A stretch of 64,000 nt of DNA from Bacteroidota bacterium (GCA_023450085.1 JAEXHI010000014.1:1-64000), one strand, 5' to 3'. Positions 9,255 through 17,374 are shown, counted from the first letter of the stretch. Numbers and translations: made by a program. Notes: generated by a model from the letters alone, not told the origin.

Positions 9255-10022
9255 TTAAATGCCGAATATCTTTCTAGAATTCTCCGTCGTAATTTCAGCT
9301 ACTTCTTCGATAGTTACTCCATAAACATCAGCTACTTTTTGAGCGATATGCACCAGATAACTACTTTCATTTGGCTTACCTCTAAAAGGAACAGGTGCTA
9401 AATAAGGGGAATCGGTTTCGAGTACAATATGCTTCATAGGAATATCTGCCAAAACCAAATCCAAACCAGCCTTTTTGTAAGTGAGGACTCCACCAATACC
9501 TAAATAAAATCCGAGTTCAATGGCTTTGTTTGCCTGCTCTAAATTACCAGTGAAGCAGTGAAAAATACCACGCATTTTATCGTGCCTACATTCTTCCAAC
9601 ACTTCAAAAACTTCATCAAAAGCTTCGCGGCAATGAATTACAAAAGGCAAATCTAACTGTTTAGCCCATTCTATTTGCTGTTTAAAAGCATCTTGCTGAA
9701 TGGCCAATGTTGTTTTATCCCAATAAAGGTCAATACCAATCTCTCCAATAGCATAGATTTTTCGGCTTGCAATACTCTGATAAATTTCTGCTAACACTTC
9801 TTGATAACCTTCCTTCACATCGCAGGGATGAAGACCCGCCATCGCAAAACAGTTTTCGGGATAGCGCTTCACCATTTCATCGATCATGGCAATAGAAGCC
9901 ACATCTACATTTGGCAAAAACAAACGTTTTACACCATTGTCAAAACAACGTTGCATCTGCTCTGCTCGTTTATCCAAATCTTTCTCGTAGTACTGATGGG
10001 TGTGGGTATCGGTAAGTAACAT
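9255..10022 (-). CDS. TatD family metal-dependent deoxyribonuclease
   Basis: Cytosolic amidohydrolase-fold enzyme of 255 residues. Metal ligands are visible: TDTHTH at residues 4-9, the Glu in IGEIGIDLYWD, HCREAF, IFHCFTGN, and the Asp in LETDSPYLAPVPFRGKPN. TatD proteins are Mg-dependent 3'-5' DNases implicated in DNA repair; whether this one is TatD proper or the YcfH/YabD branch cannot be told. The -7 promoter box ends only 4 bp before the ATG, suggesting a leaderless transcript. The 3' end overlaps a half unit of the GxxExxY-associated repeat. Confidence 0.9.
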   Translation of the reverse strand: MLLTDTHTHQYYEKDLDKRAEQMQRCFDNGVKRLFLPNVDVASIAMIDEMVKRYPENCFAMAGLHPCDVKEGYQEVLAEIYQSIASRKIYAIGEIGIDLYWDKTTLAIQQDAFKQQIEWAKQLDLPFVIHCREAFDEVFEVLEECRHDKMRGIFHCFTGNLEQANKAIELGFYLGIGGVLTYKKAGLDLVLADIPMKHIVLETDSPYLAPVPFRGKPNESSYLVHIAQKVADVYGVTIEEVAEITTENSRKIFGI

Positions 10023-10026
10023 GGCA

Positions 10027-10034
10027 CAAAGATA
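10027..10034 (-). promoter_or_regulatory. -7 box 4 bp before the tatD-like start
   Basis: TATCTTTG on the minus strand, followed by TGCC and then ATG. If transcription begins the usual few bases after the box, the mRNA would start at or next to the start codon. Confidence 0.5.
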
Positions 10035-10079
10035 GCTGATTGATTGATTTGTTGTTAGCAGAAGAAAAACTTGGACACA

Positions 10080-10113
10080 AAAAAAGCCGCCCCGAAGGAC
10101 AGCTTTTTAATAT
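10080..10113 (-). terminator. Terminator of the FKBP lipoprotein gene
   Basis: AAAAAGC ... GCTTTTT inverted repeat with GC-rich imperfect centre, flanked by A/T runs on both sides; it lies 16 bp after the stop codon at 10129 and could also work in the opposite direction. Confidence 0.6.
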
Positions 10114-10128
10114 TATTCAATATTCTGA

Positions 10129-11145
10129 TTAGTGCTTGTGACCATCATTTGCAGAGTGACCTGCTGCTGGAGCAACCGGTGCTGGAGCTGGAGTAACCGC
10201 ACCTGGTTTTGGTTTAATCACATCTACGACTTCAATTTCGAATACTAATGGACTGAATGGTCCGATTGGGCCACCACCTTGATCACCGTATCCTAATTTA
10301 GAAGGGATAATTGCAGTTACTTTACCACCTTTACCTACTAATTTAATAGCTTCTGTGAAACCCGGTACGGTACCACCTACAACCATTTTAGTTGGGCCGT
10401 ATGGTCTACCTGGTTGGTGAACCTTAGCTTCTTTAGCTACTTTCTCATCGCTAGTATCAAAGATTTTGTATTTTTTGTCTTCGCCTTTTTTAGTGAATTT
10501 ACCAGTGTAGTTTACAGAAACAGTATCACCATCAACAGCTTTTACACCACTTCCAGGGGCAGTAATTACATATTGCAAACCACTAGGAGAAGTTTGTACT
10601 TTCAAGTTGTTATCGTCGATATAAGTTTTGATTTTAGCTGGCTCAGCGGCTTTTTTCTTATCCATATCAGCTTTGTAGTCTGCTTGGAAGAAATCACCTG
10701 CACGTTTTTGGAAAGTAGAATCAGCCTCGTTAGGTCCTTTCTTGAAAACTTTTTCAATTTTCACGGTAAATACAATGTACTTATCGTTTTTGAACATATC
10801 TGGCTTAGGTTGTTTGCTATGGAAAGCCATAGTATCCAAGTTGATTTTGAAAGTTGCACTATCACCTTCTCCGAAAAGGGTCAATACATCTTGCATGTCA
10901 CCAGCGTATTGTTTTTTACCTACTGGGAAAATTTGCGCTTGTTCATTATCGTAAGTGCTCCCCAAAACTGAATCTCTTTCATTTTTTTGGATGAAATTCA
11001 ATTTTACGACATCACCTTCTTTAATTTTGTCTTTACCGCCAGACTTGTGGATTTTATACAACAAACCTCCTGGGCCTTTTTTCTCTGTGTTACAAGCTGC
11101 TAAACCCACCGTAGCCGCTAGCAGAATTACTAAACTTTTTTTCAT
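10129..11145 (-). CDS. FKBP-type peptidyl-prolyl isomerase, lipoprotein
   Basis: 338-residue exported lipoprotein: a hydrophobic N-terminus ends in the lipobox LAAC (Cys18). Residues about 35-130 resemble a degenerate FKBP domain (EGDVVKLNFIQKNERDSVL), and residues about 195-312 form a full FKBP domain with GDTVSVNYTGKF, GGTVPGFTEAIKLVGKGG and PSKLGYGDQGGGPIGPFSPLVFEIEVVDV. It should catalyse proline isomerisation during folding in the periplasm. The C-terminal tail is Pro/Ala-rich and ends with histidines. A second, non-lipidated FKBP protein is at 13113-13850. Monocistronic, with its own terminator. Confidence 0.92.
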   Translation of the reverse strand: MKKSLVILLAATVGLAACNTEKKGPGGLLYKIHKSGGKDKIKEGDVVKLNFIQKNERDSVLGSTYDNEQAQIFPVGKKQYAGDMQDVLTLFGEGDSATFKINLDTMAFHSKQPKPDMFKNDKYIVFTVKIEKVFKKGPNEADSTFQKRAGDFFQADYKADMDKKKAAEPAKIKTYIDDNNLKVQTSPSGLQYVITAPGSGVKAVDGDTVSVNYTGKFTKKGEDKKYKIFDTSDEKVAKEAKVHQPGRPYGPTKMVVGGTVPGFTEAIKLVGKGGKVTAIIPSKLGYGDQGGGPIGPFSPLVFEIEVVDVIKPKPGAVTPAPAPVAPAAGHSANDGHKH

Positions 11146-11297
11146 TTATTGTTTAAATTGTCTTTAATGAAAATAATTCCAATGAGGTTTGGAATGCTTC
11201 ATTTATTGGTTTTATATTATTTTAATCTTCGTATTAAAAGCCCGCTAAGTTAACGAGCTTTCTGTTTATTTTTATATTTATTTGTTTATTTTCTAAT

Positions 11298-12308
11298 CTA
11301 TTGCAAGAGCTGTGTTTTATATTCGGGCAATATGGCTTTAAAATCGGCGATAGTTTCTTCTAAACCTTTATCTGAAGCACCACCAGCTGCATTTCTGTGA
11401 CCACCTCCCTGAAAATATTTCTTACAGATTTCATTCGCTGGAAAATCACCTGTTGAGCGTAAAGATAGTTTAACACGATCTGTTCTCTCGATGATAAAAG
11501 CTGCAAGCTTTATTCCGTTGATAGATAGGGCATAATTAACAATCCCTTCGGTATCTCCCGTAATGATATGGTACTTTTCTAACTCTTCTTTGGTAGCACT
11601 AATAATTGCGGTGTTGTATTCTCTCAGTATTTCCAATTTATTAGATAGGCAATACCCCAAAAATTTCAACCTGTTTTCAGACACATTATCATATACCAAT
11701 TGATGAATGCGCCAGTGCTCAGCTCCTAAATCAATTAAATCGGCAGCAATACGATATACCGTTGAGGTAGCCGACGGAAAACGGAAAGAACCCGAATCGG
11801 TCATAATACCTGTATAAAGGCAAGTAGCTACGTCTTTATTCACTTTCTCAGGTTCCTCCATCACGTTTACAATAAAGTCGTAAACCAATTGCGCCGCTGC
11901 ACAAGCATTGATGTCCCAATGACGGTAATCATCAAAATCTTCTGGCTCCAAATGATGGTCAATCATTATCTTTACCGCCGTGGTATTCCTAATATGCTCA
12001 CCTAATTCATTGATCCGTCCCAAGGTGTTAAAATCTAGGCAGAAAATCAATTTCGCTTCGTTTACCAATTCAACTGATTTTTGTACTTGCTCAGTGTAAA
12101 TAATCACATCAGAATTGTTGGGCATCCAATGTAAAAACTCGGGATAATCTGTTGGGGTAATCAAACTCACATGATGTCCTTTTTGGATCAAGTAAGCATA
12201 TAACCCTAATGAAGAGCCCATTGCGTCGCCATCTGGTTTATGGTGCGTTGTAATAACGATTTGCTGAGGCGTTGAAAGTAGCTTTTTAAGTTCTGGTACC
12301 GATATCAT
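11298..12308 (-). CDS. nrnA: DHH/DHHA1 phosphoesterase, NrnA-like (nanoRNase / pAp phosphatase)
   Basis: 336-residue cytosolic phosphodiesterase. Motif order fits DHH family: HHKPDGDAMGSSLGLY (residues about 22-37), FCLDFNTLGR, MIDHHLEPEDFD (the DHH motif), DSGSFRF, and the C-terminal DHHA1 signature GGGHRNAAGG near 308-317. NrnA enzymes degrade short oligoribonucleotides and dephosphorylate pAp; a c-di-AMP-derived pApA substrate is also possible. It is followed by the FKBP lipoprotein gene 150 bp later, with no terminator visible between them. Confidence 0.9.
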   Translation of the reverse strand: MISVPELKKLLSTPQQIVITTHHKPDGDAMGSSLGLYAYLIQKGHHVSLITPTDYPEFLHWMPNNSDVIIYTEQVQKSVELVNEAKLIFCLDFNTLGRINELGEHIRNTTAVKIMIDHHLEPEDFDDYRHWDINACAAAQLVYDFIVNVMEEPEKVNKDVATCLYTGIMTDSGSFRFPSATSTVYRIAADLIDLGAEHWRIHQLVYDNVSENRLKFLGYCLSNKLEILREYNTAIISATKEELEKYHIITGDTEGIVNYALSINGIKLAAFIIERTDRVKLSLRSTGDFPANEICKKYFQGGGHRNAAGGASDKGLEETIADFKAILPEYKTQLLQ

Positions 12309-12551
12309 AATCTATTGCTTGCGAAGTTAATGATTTATTGGTTAACTGTTAAATTGATGGAATTGTTTAGCCGACGCTTTGGCAAACCTCATAGGATTGG
12401 GAGCGAAGAATCTTCTTTAGTTGTTAGTATGTTTAAGTAGTCCTCTCAAGACTTGGGATAACAAATACGAACAAATTGCTAATAAAAGTGTTTTGCTATG
12501 ACCATTTAAAGTTTTCTTAGGCTCTCTATTAGTTATTTACACCAATAATTG

Positions 12552-12559
12552 TACTTTTG
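12552..12559 (+). promoter_or_regulatory. -7 box of ndk
   Basis: TACTTTTG, matching TAnnTTTG, 15 bp before the ATG at 12575. A TTG codon at 12557 that would lengthen the protein by six residues lies inside this box, so it is not the start. Confidence 0.6.
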
Positions 12560-12574
12560 CAAAAAATTATAAAA

Positions 12575-12994
12575 ATGAGCACAAATAGAACTTTTACTAT
12601 GATTAAACCGGATGCTGTTGCTAACGGTCACATTGGTTCAATCATAAATGATATCACTAACGCAGGTTTCAAAATTATTGCATTAAAATACACTCAACTT
12701 TCTGCTGAAAAAGCTGGTGAGTTTTATGCAGTTCACAAAGAGCGTCCTTTCTATAATGATTTAGTAAGCTTCATGTCTTCAGGACCAATTGTAGCTGCTA
12801 TTTTAGAAAAAGATAACGCAATTGAAGAGTTCAGAAAGTTGATTGGTGCTACTAACCCAGCTGAAGCTGCTGAAGGTACTATCCGTCAGAAATATGCTAA
12901 ATCAATTGATGCTAACGCTATCCACGGCTCTGACTCTGATGAAAACGCTCAAATTGAAGGCGACTTCTTCTTTGCTGCTGACGAGCGTTTCTAA
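12575..12994 (+). CDS. ndk: Nucleoside diphosphate kinase
   Basis: Transfers the gamma-phosphate from ATP to nucleoside diphosphates; cytosolic, 139 residues, standard length. The N-terminal TFTMIKPDAVANGHIG is diagnostic and the phosphorylated active-site histidine is H117 in DANAIHGSDSDENA. ATG at 12575 is chosen over the upstream TTG because that codon overlaps the promoter box. A strong terminator follows at 13056-13080. Monocistronic. Confidence 0.97.
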   Translation: MSTNRTFTMIKPDAVANGHIGSIINDITNAGFKIIALKYTQLSAEKAGEFYAVHKERPFYNDLVSFMSSGPIVAAILEKDNAIEEFRKLIGATNPAEAAEGTIRQKYAKSIDANAIHGSDSDENAQIEGDFFFAADERF

Positions 12995-13055
12995 TTAGCT
13001 ACAAAGCATATTCCGAAAAGCTTTACTCTTTTTGAGCTAAAGTAAAAAATATCAT

Positions 13056-13083
13056 AAGCACCCTTTTTGGGTGCTTATTTTTT
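13056..13083 (+). terminator. Intrinsic terminator after ndk
   Basis: AAGCACCC, five-base T loop, GGGTGCTT, then ATTTTTTATT; perfect 8-bp stem. Confidence 0.85.
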
Positions 13084-13112
13084 ATTGTATCTTTCGACTT
13101 TTAACATAAACA

Positions 13113-13850
13113 ATGAAGAAGATTTTTTTAGTAGCATTAGCTTCTGCTGCAGTTTTTAACGCCACTGCACAGACTAAACCCAAAACCACTCCTGCCAAAG
13201 GAAAAACTACGGCCAGCAAGCCGGCCGTAAAACCTGTAGCGTTAAAAAGCAAGCTCGACTCGGCTAGTTATGCATTTGGTTTGGCCATGGGCAACAACCT
13301 AAAATCCAGCGGCTTGACAACACTTAACTATGAACTGTTAAGTAAGGCGTTAAAAGATGTTTTTACGGGAACTGCTCCTTTAATGACAGAAAACGCATCT
13401 CAAAGTGCCATCAACAATATTTTTGAAGACCTCTCTAAACAGAAATTCGGCCCTGCCATTAAAGAAGGTGAAACTTTCTTAGCGCAAAACAAAACCAAGC
13501 CAGGCATCAAAACTACGGCTAGTGGTTTACAATACGAGGTGCTGACTGCGGGTACTGGTGCACAACCAAAAGCTACCGACGAGGTGACCGTACACTACAA
13601 AGGCTCCCTACTTAACGGCTTTGAATTTGATAGTTCATACAAACGTGAGCAACCAGCAACCTTTGGTTTAAACCAGGTTATTCCAGGTTGGACCGAAGGA
13701 GTTCAATTAATGAAAGAAGGTAGCAAATACAAATTTTTTATCCCTTACAAATTAGCTTACGGCGCTAGAGGCATGGGCAACGACATTCCTCCATTTAGCA
13801 CTTTGATTTTTGAGGTAGAACTAATTAAAGTTAGCCCAAAACAACAGTAA
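13113..13850 (+). CDS. Exported FKBP-type peptidyl-prolyl isomerase
   Basis: 245 residues with a Sec signal peptide (cleavage probably after the Ala in FNATAQ, about residue 19), a Lys/Thr/Pro-rich linker (21-45), a helical FKBP N-terminal dimerisation domain (about 48-135; SKLDSASYAFGLAMGNNL as in FkpA/Mip), and a C-terminal FKBP domain (about 140-243) with TDEVTVHYKGSLLNGFEFDSS, IPGWTEGVQLM and AYGARGMGNDIPPFSTLIFEVELI. Domain order is that of Mip/FkpA periplasmic foldases. A near-consensus box TATCTTTC lies at 13087-13094, between the ndk terminator and the start. Confidence 0.93.
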   Translation: MKKIFLVALASAAVFNATAQTKPKTTPAKGKTTASKPAVKPVALKSKLDSASYAFGLAMGNNLKSSGLTTLNYELLSKALKDVFTGTAPLMTENASQSAINNIFEDLSKQKFGPAIKEGETFLAQNKTKPGIKTTASGLQYEVLTAGTGAQPKATDEVTVHYKGSLLNGFEFDSSYKREQPATFGLNQVIPGWTEGVQLMKEGSKYKFFIPYKLAYGARGMGNDIPPFSTLIFEVELIKVSPKQQ

Positions 13851-13863
13851 TCGTTCTTTGAAT

Positions 13864-13928
13864 ATTGTAAGGCACAAAGCAATCCCTCCGGAAAAACTTC
13901 ACTTTAAGATTGCTTTGTACCTTACAAT
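13864..13928. repeat. 21-bp inverted repeat (GAAGCAATC-like family) after FKBP gene
   Basis: Arms 13864-13884 and 13908-13928 are complementary at 20 of 21 positions; the core ACAAAGCAATC / GATTGCTTTGT is related to the CGAAGCAATC hairpins elsewhere in this window. Probably ends the FKBP transcript. Confidence 0.8.
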
Positions 13929-14009
13929 AAATAATTTAGGCCTAAAACCTTCAATTTAAAAAACTTTAAAGGTTATAAGAGTGTTGTGTGTAGACAAAAC
14001 TTTTATAAT

Positions 14010-14186
14010 ATGAAAAAATTGATGCCCCTTGCTCTCGTAGCCTTATTGGCCACTACATTGAGTAGCTGCGAATTAGTTGAAGGTATTTTTAAAGCCGGCA
14101 TGTGGACCGGCGTAATTCTAGTAGTAGTAGTGGTTGCTATCATTATATGGATAGCCGCAAAACTATTTGGCGGAAGTAAGGATTAG
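14010..14186 (+). CDS. Small lipoprotein with one transmembrane helix
   Basis: 58 residues. The N-terminus has a lipoprotein signal ending in LSSC (Cys20), then a short segment, then one very hydrophobic helix (VILVVVVVAIIIWIAAKLF, about residues 34-52) and a charged tail. ATG at 14010 is preferred over an in-frame GTG at 13986, because the ATG puts the signal peptide at the true N-terminus. Function unknown; similar phosphatidate-like 'stress' membrane peptides are common in Bacteroidota but nothing here shows a role. The stop codon lies 2 bp from the end of the convergent DUF721 gene. Confidence 0.72.
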   Translation: MKKLMPLALVALLATTLSSCELVEGIFKAGMWTGVILVVVVVAIIIWIAAKLFGGSKD

Positions 14187-14187
14187 G

Positions 14188-14478
14188 CTATAAAAATACG
14201 ATATCGGTGATGACCTGTGAGCCTGCCTTTTCGTTGAGTTTGTCTACAATAGCACTTTTTACAATCAGCAATTCATTTTTAACAACCGATGATTCTATTC
14301 TTACGAAGAGTTTGCGTTGGTGTATATAAATTTGCTTAGTTCTATTGGCAACGGCAGTGCCCATAATTTCGGGCCACATGGCTACAACGCCTGTTTCGTC
14401 GAACTTGCCACGTAATTTATAATGAGCCAATAATTTATCAATGGCTTGTTTTAAGGTGATATCGTTAGGTTTACGCAT
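14188..14478 (-). CDS. DUF721 / DciA-like protein
   Basis: 96 residues of the DUF721 family (ITLKQAIDKLLAHYKL at the start, VVAMWPEIMGTAVANRTKQIYIHQRKLFVRIESSVVKNEL in the middle). In other phyla the related DciA protein helps load the replicative helicase DnaB; the short Bacteroidota form has only the core KH-like domain, so that role is inferred. Its start codon lies inside the 3' end of recF (8-bp overlap), so the two are translationally coupled, which supports a role in replication or repair. Confidence 0.85.
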   Translation of the reverse strand: MRKPNDITLKQAIDKLLAHYKLRGKFDETGVVAMWPEIMGTAVANRTKQIYIHQRKLFVRIESSVVKNELLIVKSAIVDKLNEKAGSQVITDIVFL

Positions 14479-15574
14479 GATTTACACTCCCTTCGCTTAC
14501 TTCAAATAAATCGACATCGATAGCAATTTGCTCAAACACTTGGGCAACTCTTTGTTTGTCGGTGTCGGTAATAAAAATCTGTCCAAAATCATGATGCGAA
14601 ACCATTTCCATTAGTTTGTGTATACGGCTTTGATCTAGCTTGTCGAAAATATCATCAAGCAACAATAAAGGCTTAAAATCCTTGAACTTTTGCAGATAGC
14701 TATATTGAGCCAACTTTAAAGCAATCAAAAATGATTTTTGCTGACCTTGCGACCCAAATTTTTTCATGGCCATCCCAGCAATTTCAAACAGAAGTTCATC
14801 CTTATGGATCCCCACGGTTGTACGTTCTAACAACCTATCTTTTTCTATAGCTTGTGCCAATAACTTTTCAAAACGCTGTTCGTTCAACTGTGATTGATAA
14901 CTTAAAGAAACCTGCTCGGCATTATTGGTCAAAAACTGATAATGCTTATCAAAAAGGGGAATGAAGTTGTGCAAAAACTGTTTTCTTTTTTCAAAGATGA
15001 TATTTCCGGAGTTCACCAATTGCTCATCTAAAATTTGCAGCAAGGCAACATCCAAAGTTCTGGTGGCTGCCACCTGTTTAAGCAGCGCATTTCTGTTAAG
15101 CAGGTGTTTGTTATAAGTAATAAGCTCGTCGAGGTACTTGCTATCTGTTTGCGAAATCACATTATCCACAAACCTGCGTCTTTCCTCGCTTCCATCCATA
15201 ATAAGGTTAATGTCGTAGGGAGAAATCATCACTACGGGAAATAAACCTATATGATCGGCCAGCTTATCGTACTCTTTTTTGTTGCGCTTGAAAGATTTTT
15301 TTTGATTGCGTTTTAAGCCGCAGGAAATTTTTTCTGGCTTTTCATCACGAACAAAATCGCCCTGCACCAAAAACAGTTCCTCTCCTGTTTTTATCTGTTG
15401 GCTATCAATAGGATTAAAGTAGCTTTTACAAAGACAAAGGTAGTGTATGGCATCAAGCAGATTAGTTTTTCCTGCACCATTATTACCCACAAAAGCGGTT
15501 ACCGAATTCGAAAAAACCAAATCGGCAGCATTGTAATTTTTAAAGTTTAAAAGGGTAAGATTTTTCAGCCACAT
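14471..15574 (-). CDS. recF: DNA replication and repair protein RecF
   Basis: 367-residue SMC-like ATPase that recognises gapped DNA and promotes RecA loading via RecOR; cytosolic. Visible: N-terminal MWLKNLTLLNFKNY, Walker A FVGNNGAGKTNLLDAIHYL, MISPYDINLIMDGSEERRRFVD, the QGQQKSFLIALKLAQ signature and Walker B LLLLDDIFDKLD. An in-frame ATG eight codons further upstream exists (15598), but the -7 box TAACTTTG (minus strand, 15586-15593) lies inside that extension, so the start at 15574 is chosen. Overlaps the DUF721 gene by 8 bp. Divergent from a TPR protein gene. Confidence 0.95.
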   Translation of the reverse strand: MWLKNLTLLNFKNYNAADLVFSNSVTAFVGNNGAGKTNLLDAIHYLCLCKSYFNPIDSQQIKTGEELFLVQGDFVRDEKPEKISCGLKRNQKKSFKRNKKEYDKLADHIGLFPVVMISPYDINLIMDGSEERRRFVDNVISQTDSKYLDELITYNKHLLNRNALLKQVAATRTLDVALLQILDEQLVNSGNIIFEKRKQFLHNFIPLFDKHYQFLTNNAEQVSLSYQSQLNEQRFEKLLAQAIEKDRLLERTTVGIHKDELLFEIAGMAMKKFGSQGQQKSFLIALKLAQYSYLQKFKDFKPLLLLDDIFDKLDQSRIHKLMEMVSHHDFGQIFITDTDKQRVAQVFEQIAIDVDLFEVSEGSVNHA

Positions 15575-15585
15575 AACAGAGAGGT

Positions 15586-15593
15586 CAAAGTTA
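15586..15593 (-). promoter_or_regulatory. -7 box of recF
   Basis: TAACTTTG on the minus strand, 11 bp before ATG at 15574. It decides the choice of the shorter RecF start. Confidence 0.5.
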
Positions 15594-15648
15594 CCCATTT
15601 TTACTGTAGCTTATACATCCTACTTTGATAAAATAGCGATACCGACTT

Positions 15649-15670
15649 TTAAACACATAGACACATAGGT
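15649..15670. repeat. CACATAG-type short repeat
   Basis: AAACACATAGACACATAGG; a tandem of CACATAG with relatives at 38471-38530 and a GCACAGAT form at 51751-51826 and 53241-53300. Confidence 0.4.
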
Positions 15671-15790
15671 TTTCTGAAAAAAGAATAATGAACAAGCCTC
15701 CTGTAAACACCAAAGGATAGTATCTTGGCTATCCTTGTATTTACTTTGGAGGAAATTCTCGCCCTTTCTAATTAAATGATTTAAAAAGAG

Positions 15791-15820
15791 TTGATACTTT
15801 AAATGAAAAATGTATTTTTG
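15791..15820 (+). promoter_or_regulatory. Full promoter of the TPR membrane protein gene
   Basis: TTG at 15791-15793 and TATTTTTG at 15813-15820 with 19 bp between them, the spacing expected for a Bacteroidota -33/-7 promoter. The -7 box lies after an in-frame ATG at 15803, which is therefore excluded as the start of the gene. Confidence 0.65.
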
Positions 15821-15844
15821 CAATCCTTTAATTTTAAACTTAAA

Positions 15845-16513
15845 ATGTCTGCAACAGAGAAAGAAACAGTACAACCAGTAAAAAAAGGTTCATTCATACA
15901 AGAAAACACCAAAAGCTTGGCTTTTATTGCTGGAGCTATAATTGTTTTAATTGGTATTTTCATCTGGTATCAAGGAGTGTATTTAAAAAACAGAGCTGAA
16001 GAGGCTTCTAGCAAAATGTTCAAAGTTGAACAATTTGTAGGTGTTGACTCATTGGCTAACCAAGCCATTAAGGGCGAAGGTGGCTTTGATGGACTAGAAA
16101 CTATTGCAAAAGAATACGAGAACACTAAATCTGCTAACTTGGCGAACCTTTATTTAGGTGGTCTTTACTTACGCAAAGGCGAGTACAAACAAGCAGTGGA
16201 TGCTTTGAGCAAATACAGCGCAACTGGCAGCCCAGTGATTGATCCATTGGCACTTGGTCTTTTGGGCGATGCTTATAGCGAGTTAAAGGATTACAAACAA
16301 GCTTCAACTTACTACAAAAAAGCAATCGACAAGTCTTCTAACAAATTCACCTCACCAATGTTCCTTAAAAAATTAGGTTTGGTAAACGAGAATTTGAAAG
16401 ATTTTAAAGGTGCTGAAGAAGCTTATACCAAAATCAAAACGCAATTCCCTGAAAGCACAGAGGCGCAAATGATTGATTCTTATATTGCTAGAGCAACAGC
16501 TCAGGTAAAATAA
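15845..16513 (+). CDS. Membrane-anchored tetratricopeptide protein (YfgM-like)
   Basis: 222 residues: short cytosolic N-terminus, one transmembrane helix at about residues 24-46 (LAFIAGAIIVLIGIFIWYQ), then a periplasmic region with tetratricopeptide-like repeats (GGLYLRKGEYKQAVDALSKY, LLGDAYSELKDYKQASTYYKKA, LGLVNENLKDFKGAEEAY). Topology and repeats resemble YfgM, a periplasmic partner of the Sec translocon, but the similarity is only architectural. The start at 15845 follows the promoter. It lies before ribH, with a terminator between. Confidence 0.82.
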   Translation: MSATEKETVQPVKKGSFIQENTKSLAFIAGAIIVLIGIFIWYQGVYLKNRAEEASSKMFKVEQFVGVDSLANQAIKGEGGFDGLETIAKEYENTKSANLANLYLGGLYLRKGEYKQAVDALSKYSATGSPVIDPLALGLLGDAYSELKDYKQASTYYKKAIDKSSNKFTSPMFLKKLGLVNENLKDFKGAEEAYTKIKTQFPESTEAQMIDSYIARATAQVK

Positions 16514-16535
16514 ATCTTCATCGAAAATATTAATG

Positions 16536-16566
16536 AAAGGCTTCCAAAACTGGAGGCCTTTTTTAT
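16536..16566 (+). terminator. Intrinsic terminator after the TPR gene
   Basis: AAAGGCTTCC ... GGAGGCCTTTTTTATT; stem of about 8 bp with one mismatch and a T-run. Confidence 0.75.
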
Positions 16567-16644
16567 TGCCTTTTACTTTCATTAAAACAACGGTTGTCAA
16601 AGCGTCAAACTTTTCAAGTTTCCGACAAATCAACAATAAAAAAC

Positions 16645-16652
16645 TATCTTTG
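16645..16652 (+). promoter_or_regulatory. -7 box 4 bp before ribH start
   Basis: TATCTTTG, then TTTC, then ATG at 16657. Implies a leaderless or nearly leaderless ribH mRNA, and places the long upstream in-frame extension (from 16594) outside the transcript. Confidence 0.55.
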
Positions 16653-16656
16653 TTTC

Positions 16657-17148
16657 ATGGCAACACACCTTAAAAACCTTTCAGATTTTTCACATACCAC
16701 TATCCCATCGGGCAAAGGCTATAAAATAGCCATCATTGTTGCGGAGTGGAATGCAAATATTACAGGAGCACTTTACCAAGGCGCTTTTGAAACCCTTATT
16801 AAACATGAAGTTGAAGAGACCAATATTCTTTCATTAAGCGTTCCTGGCACTTTTGAACTTACAGGCGCCGCTGATATCCTTTTAAATAAAAGAAAAGATA
16901 TTGATGCGGTAATTTGCATTGGTTGTGTGATCCAAGGCGACACCAAACACTTTGATTTTATTTGTGACGCAGCGGCGCATGGCATCACCAACGTCGGCAT
17001 CAAATACAGCAAGCCTGTAATTTTTGGTGTATTGACCACTAATGATGAGCAACAAGCTATTGATAGAGCTGGCGGCAAGCATGGCAATAAAGGGGACGAG
17101 GCTGCGATTACCGCACTCAAAATGGTAGAATATTCCTCAGGTCTCTAA
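16657..17148 (+). CDS. ribH: 6,7-dimethyl-8-ribityllumazine synthase
   Basis: Penultimate step of riboflavin synthesis: condenses 5-amino-6-ribitylamino-uracildione with 3,4-dihydroxybutanone phosphate. 163 residues, standard size for the capsid-forming enzyme. Motifs: VAEWNANITGALYQGA, LSVPGTFELTGAAD, CIGCVIQGDTKHFDFICDAAAHG and KPVIFGVLTTNDEQQAIDRAGG, including the catalytic His in KHFDFI. The start at 16657 gives the usual N-terminus and sits 4 bp after the promoter box. No other riboflavin genes are nearby and no FMN riboswitch was seen. Confidence 0.95.
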   Translation: MATHLKNLSDFSHTTIPSGKGYKIAIIVAEWNANITGALYQGAFETLIKHEVEETNILSLSVPGTFELTGAADILLNKRKDIDAVICIGCVIQGDTKHFDFICDAAAHGITNVGIKYSKPVIFGVLTTNDEQQAIDRAGGKHGNKGDEAAITALKMVEYSSGL

Positions 17149-17251
17149 CAAATAAAAGCTTAAACATAGCAGCGCTTTTAAAACTTTCAGTTTTAAATAC
17201 ACAACTTATAACTTTTTTGTAACTTAGGTTTCGAAAAACAATCATTTCAAA

Positions 17252-17374
17252 ATGAAGAAAATAGCTATTCTATTGTTATTTGTGTTCTGTGCCATTGCAG
17301 TATTAGAATCATGCTCAAACCGTCTATGCCCTGCTTTTAGCTCTTATCCAGAGGCTAAAGGAAGAAGAAGGTAG
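17252..17374 (+). CDS. 40-residue lipoprotein, coupled to ytxJ
   Basis: ATG at 17252, TAG at 17372-17374. The peptide has a hydrophobic N-terminal signal and a lipobox LESC (Cys20), followed by only about 20 residues rich in Arg/Pro (NRLCPAFSSYPEAKGRRR) with a second Cys. The stop codon overlaps the possible GTG start of the next gene (TAGTG), so the two are translationally coupled. Function unknown. Real gene status is supported by the lipoprotein signal and the tight linkage. Confidence 0.65.
   Translation: MKKIAILLLFVFCAIAVLESCSNRLCPAFSSYPEAKGRRR

Noticed and set aside
10414..10971. 185-codon plus-strand open frame
   Set aside because: Lies antisense to the FKBP lipoprotein gene, has no family features and shares its codon register; shadow of a strongly supported gene.
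12557..12574. TTG start extending Ndk by six residues
   Set aside because: The TTG is inside the -7 promoter box; ATG at 12575 gives the family N-terminus.
16594..16656. In-frame extension of RibH
   Set aside because: Lies upstream of the -7 box and is unlike lumazine synthase N-termini.
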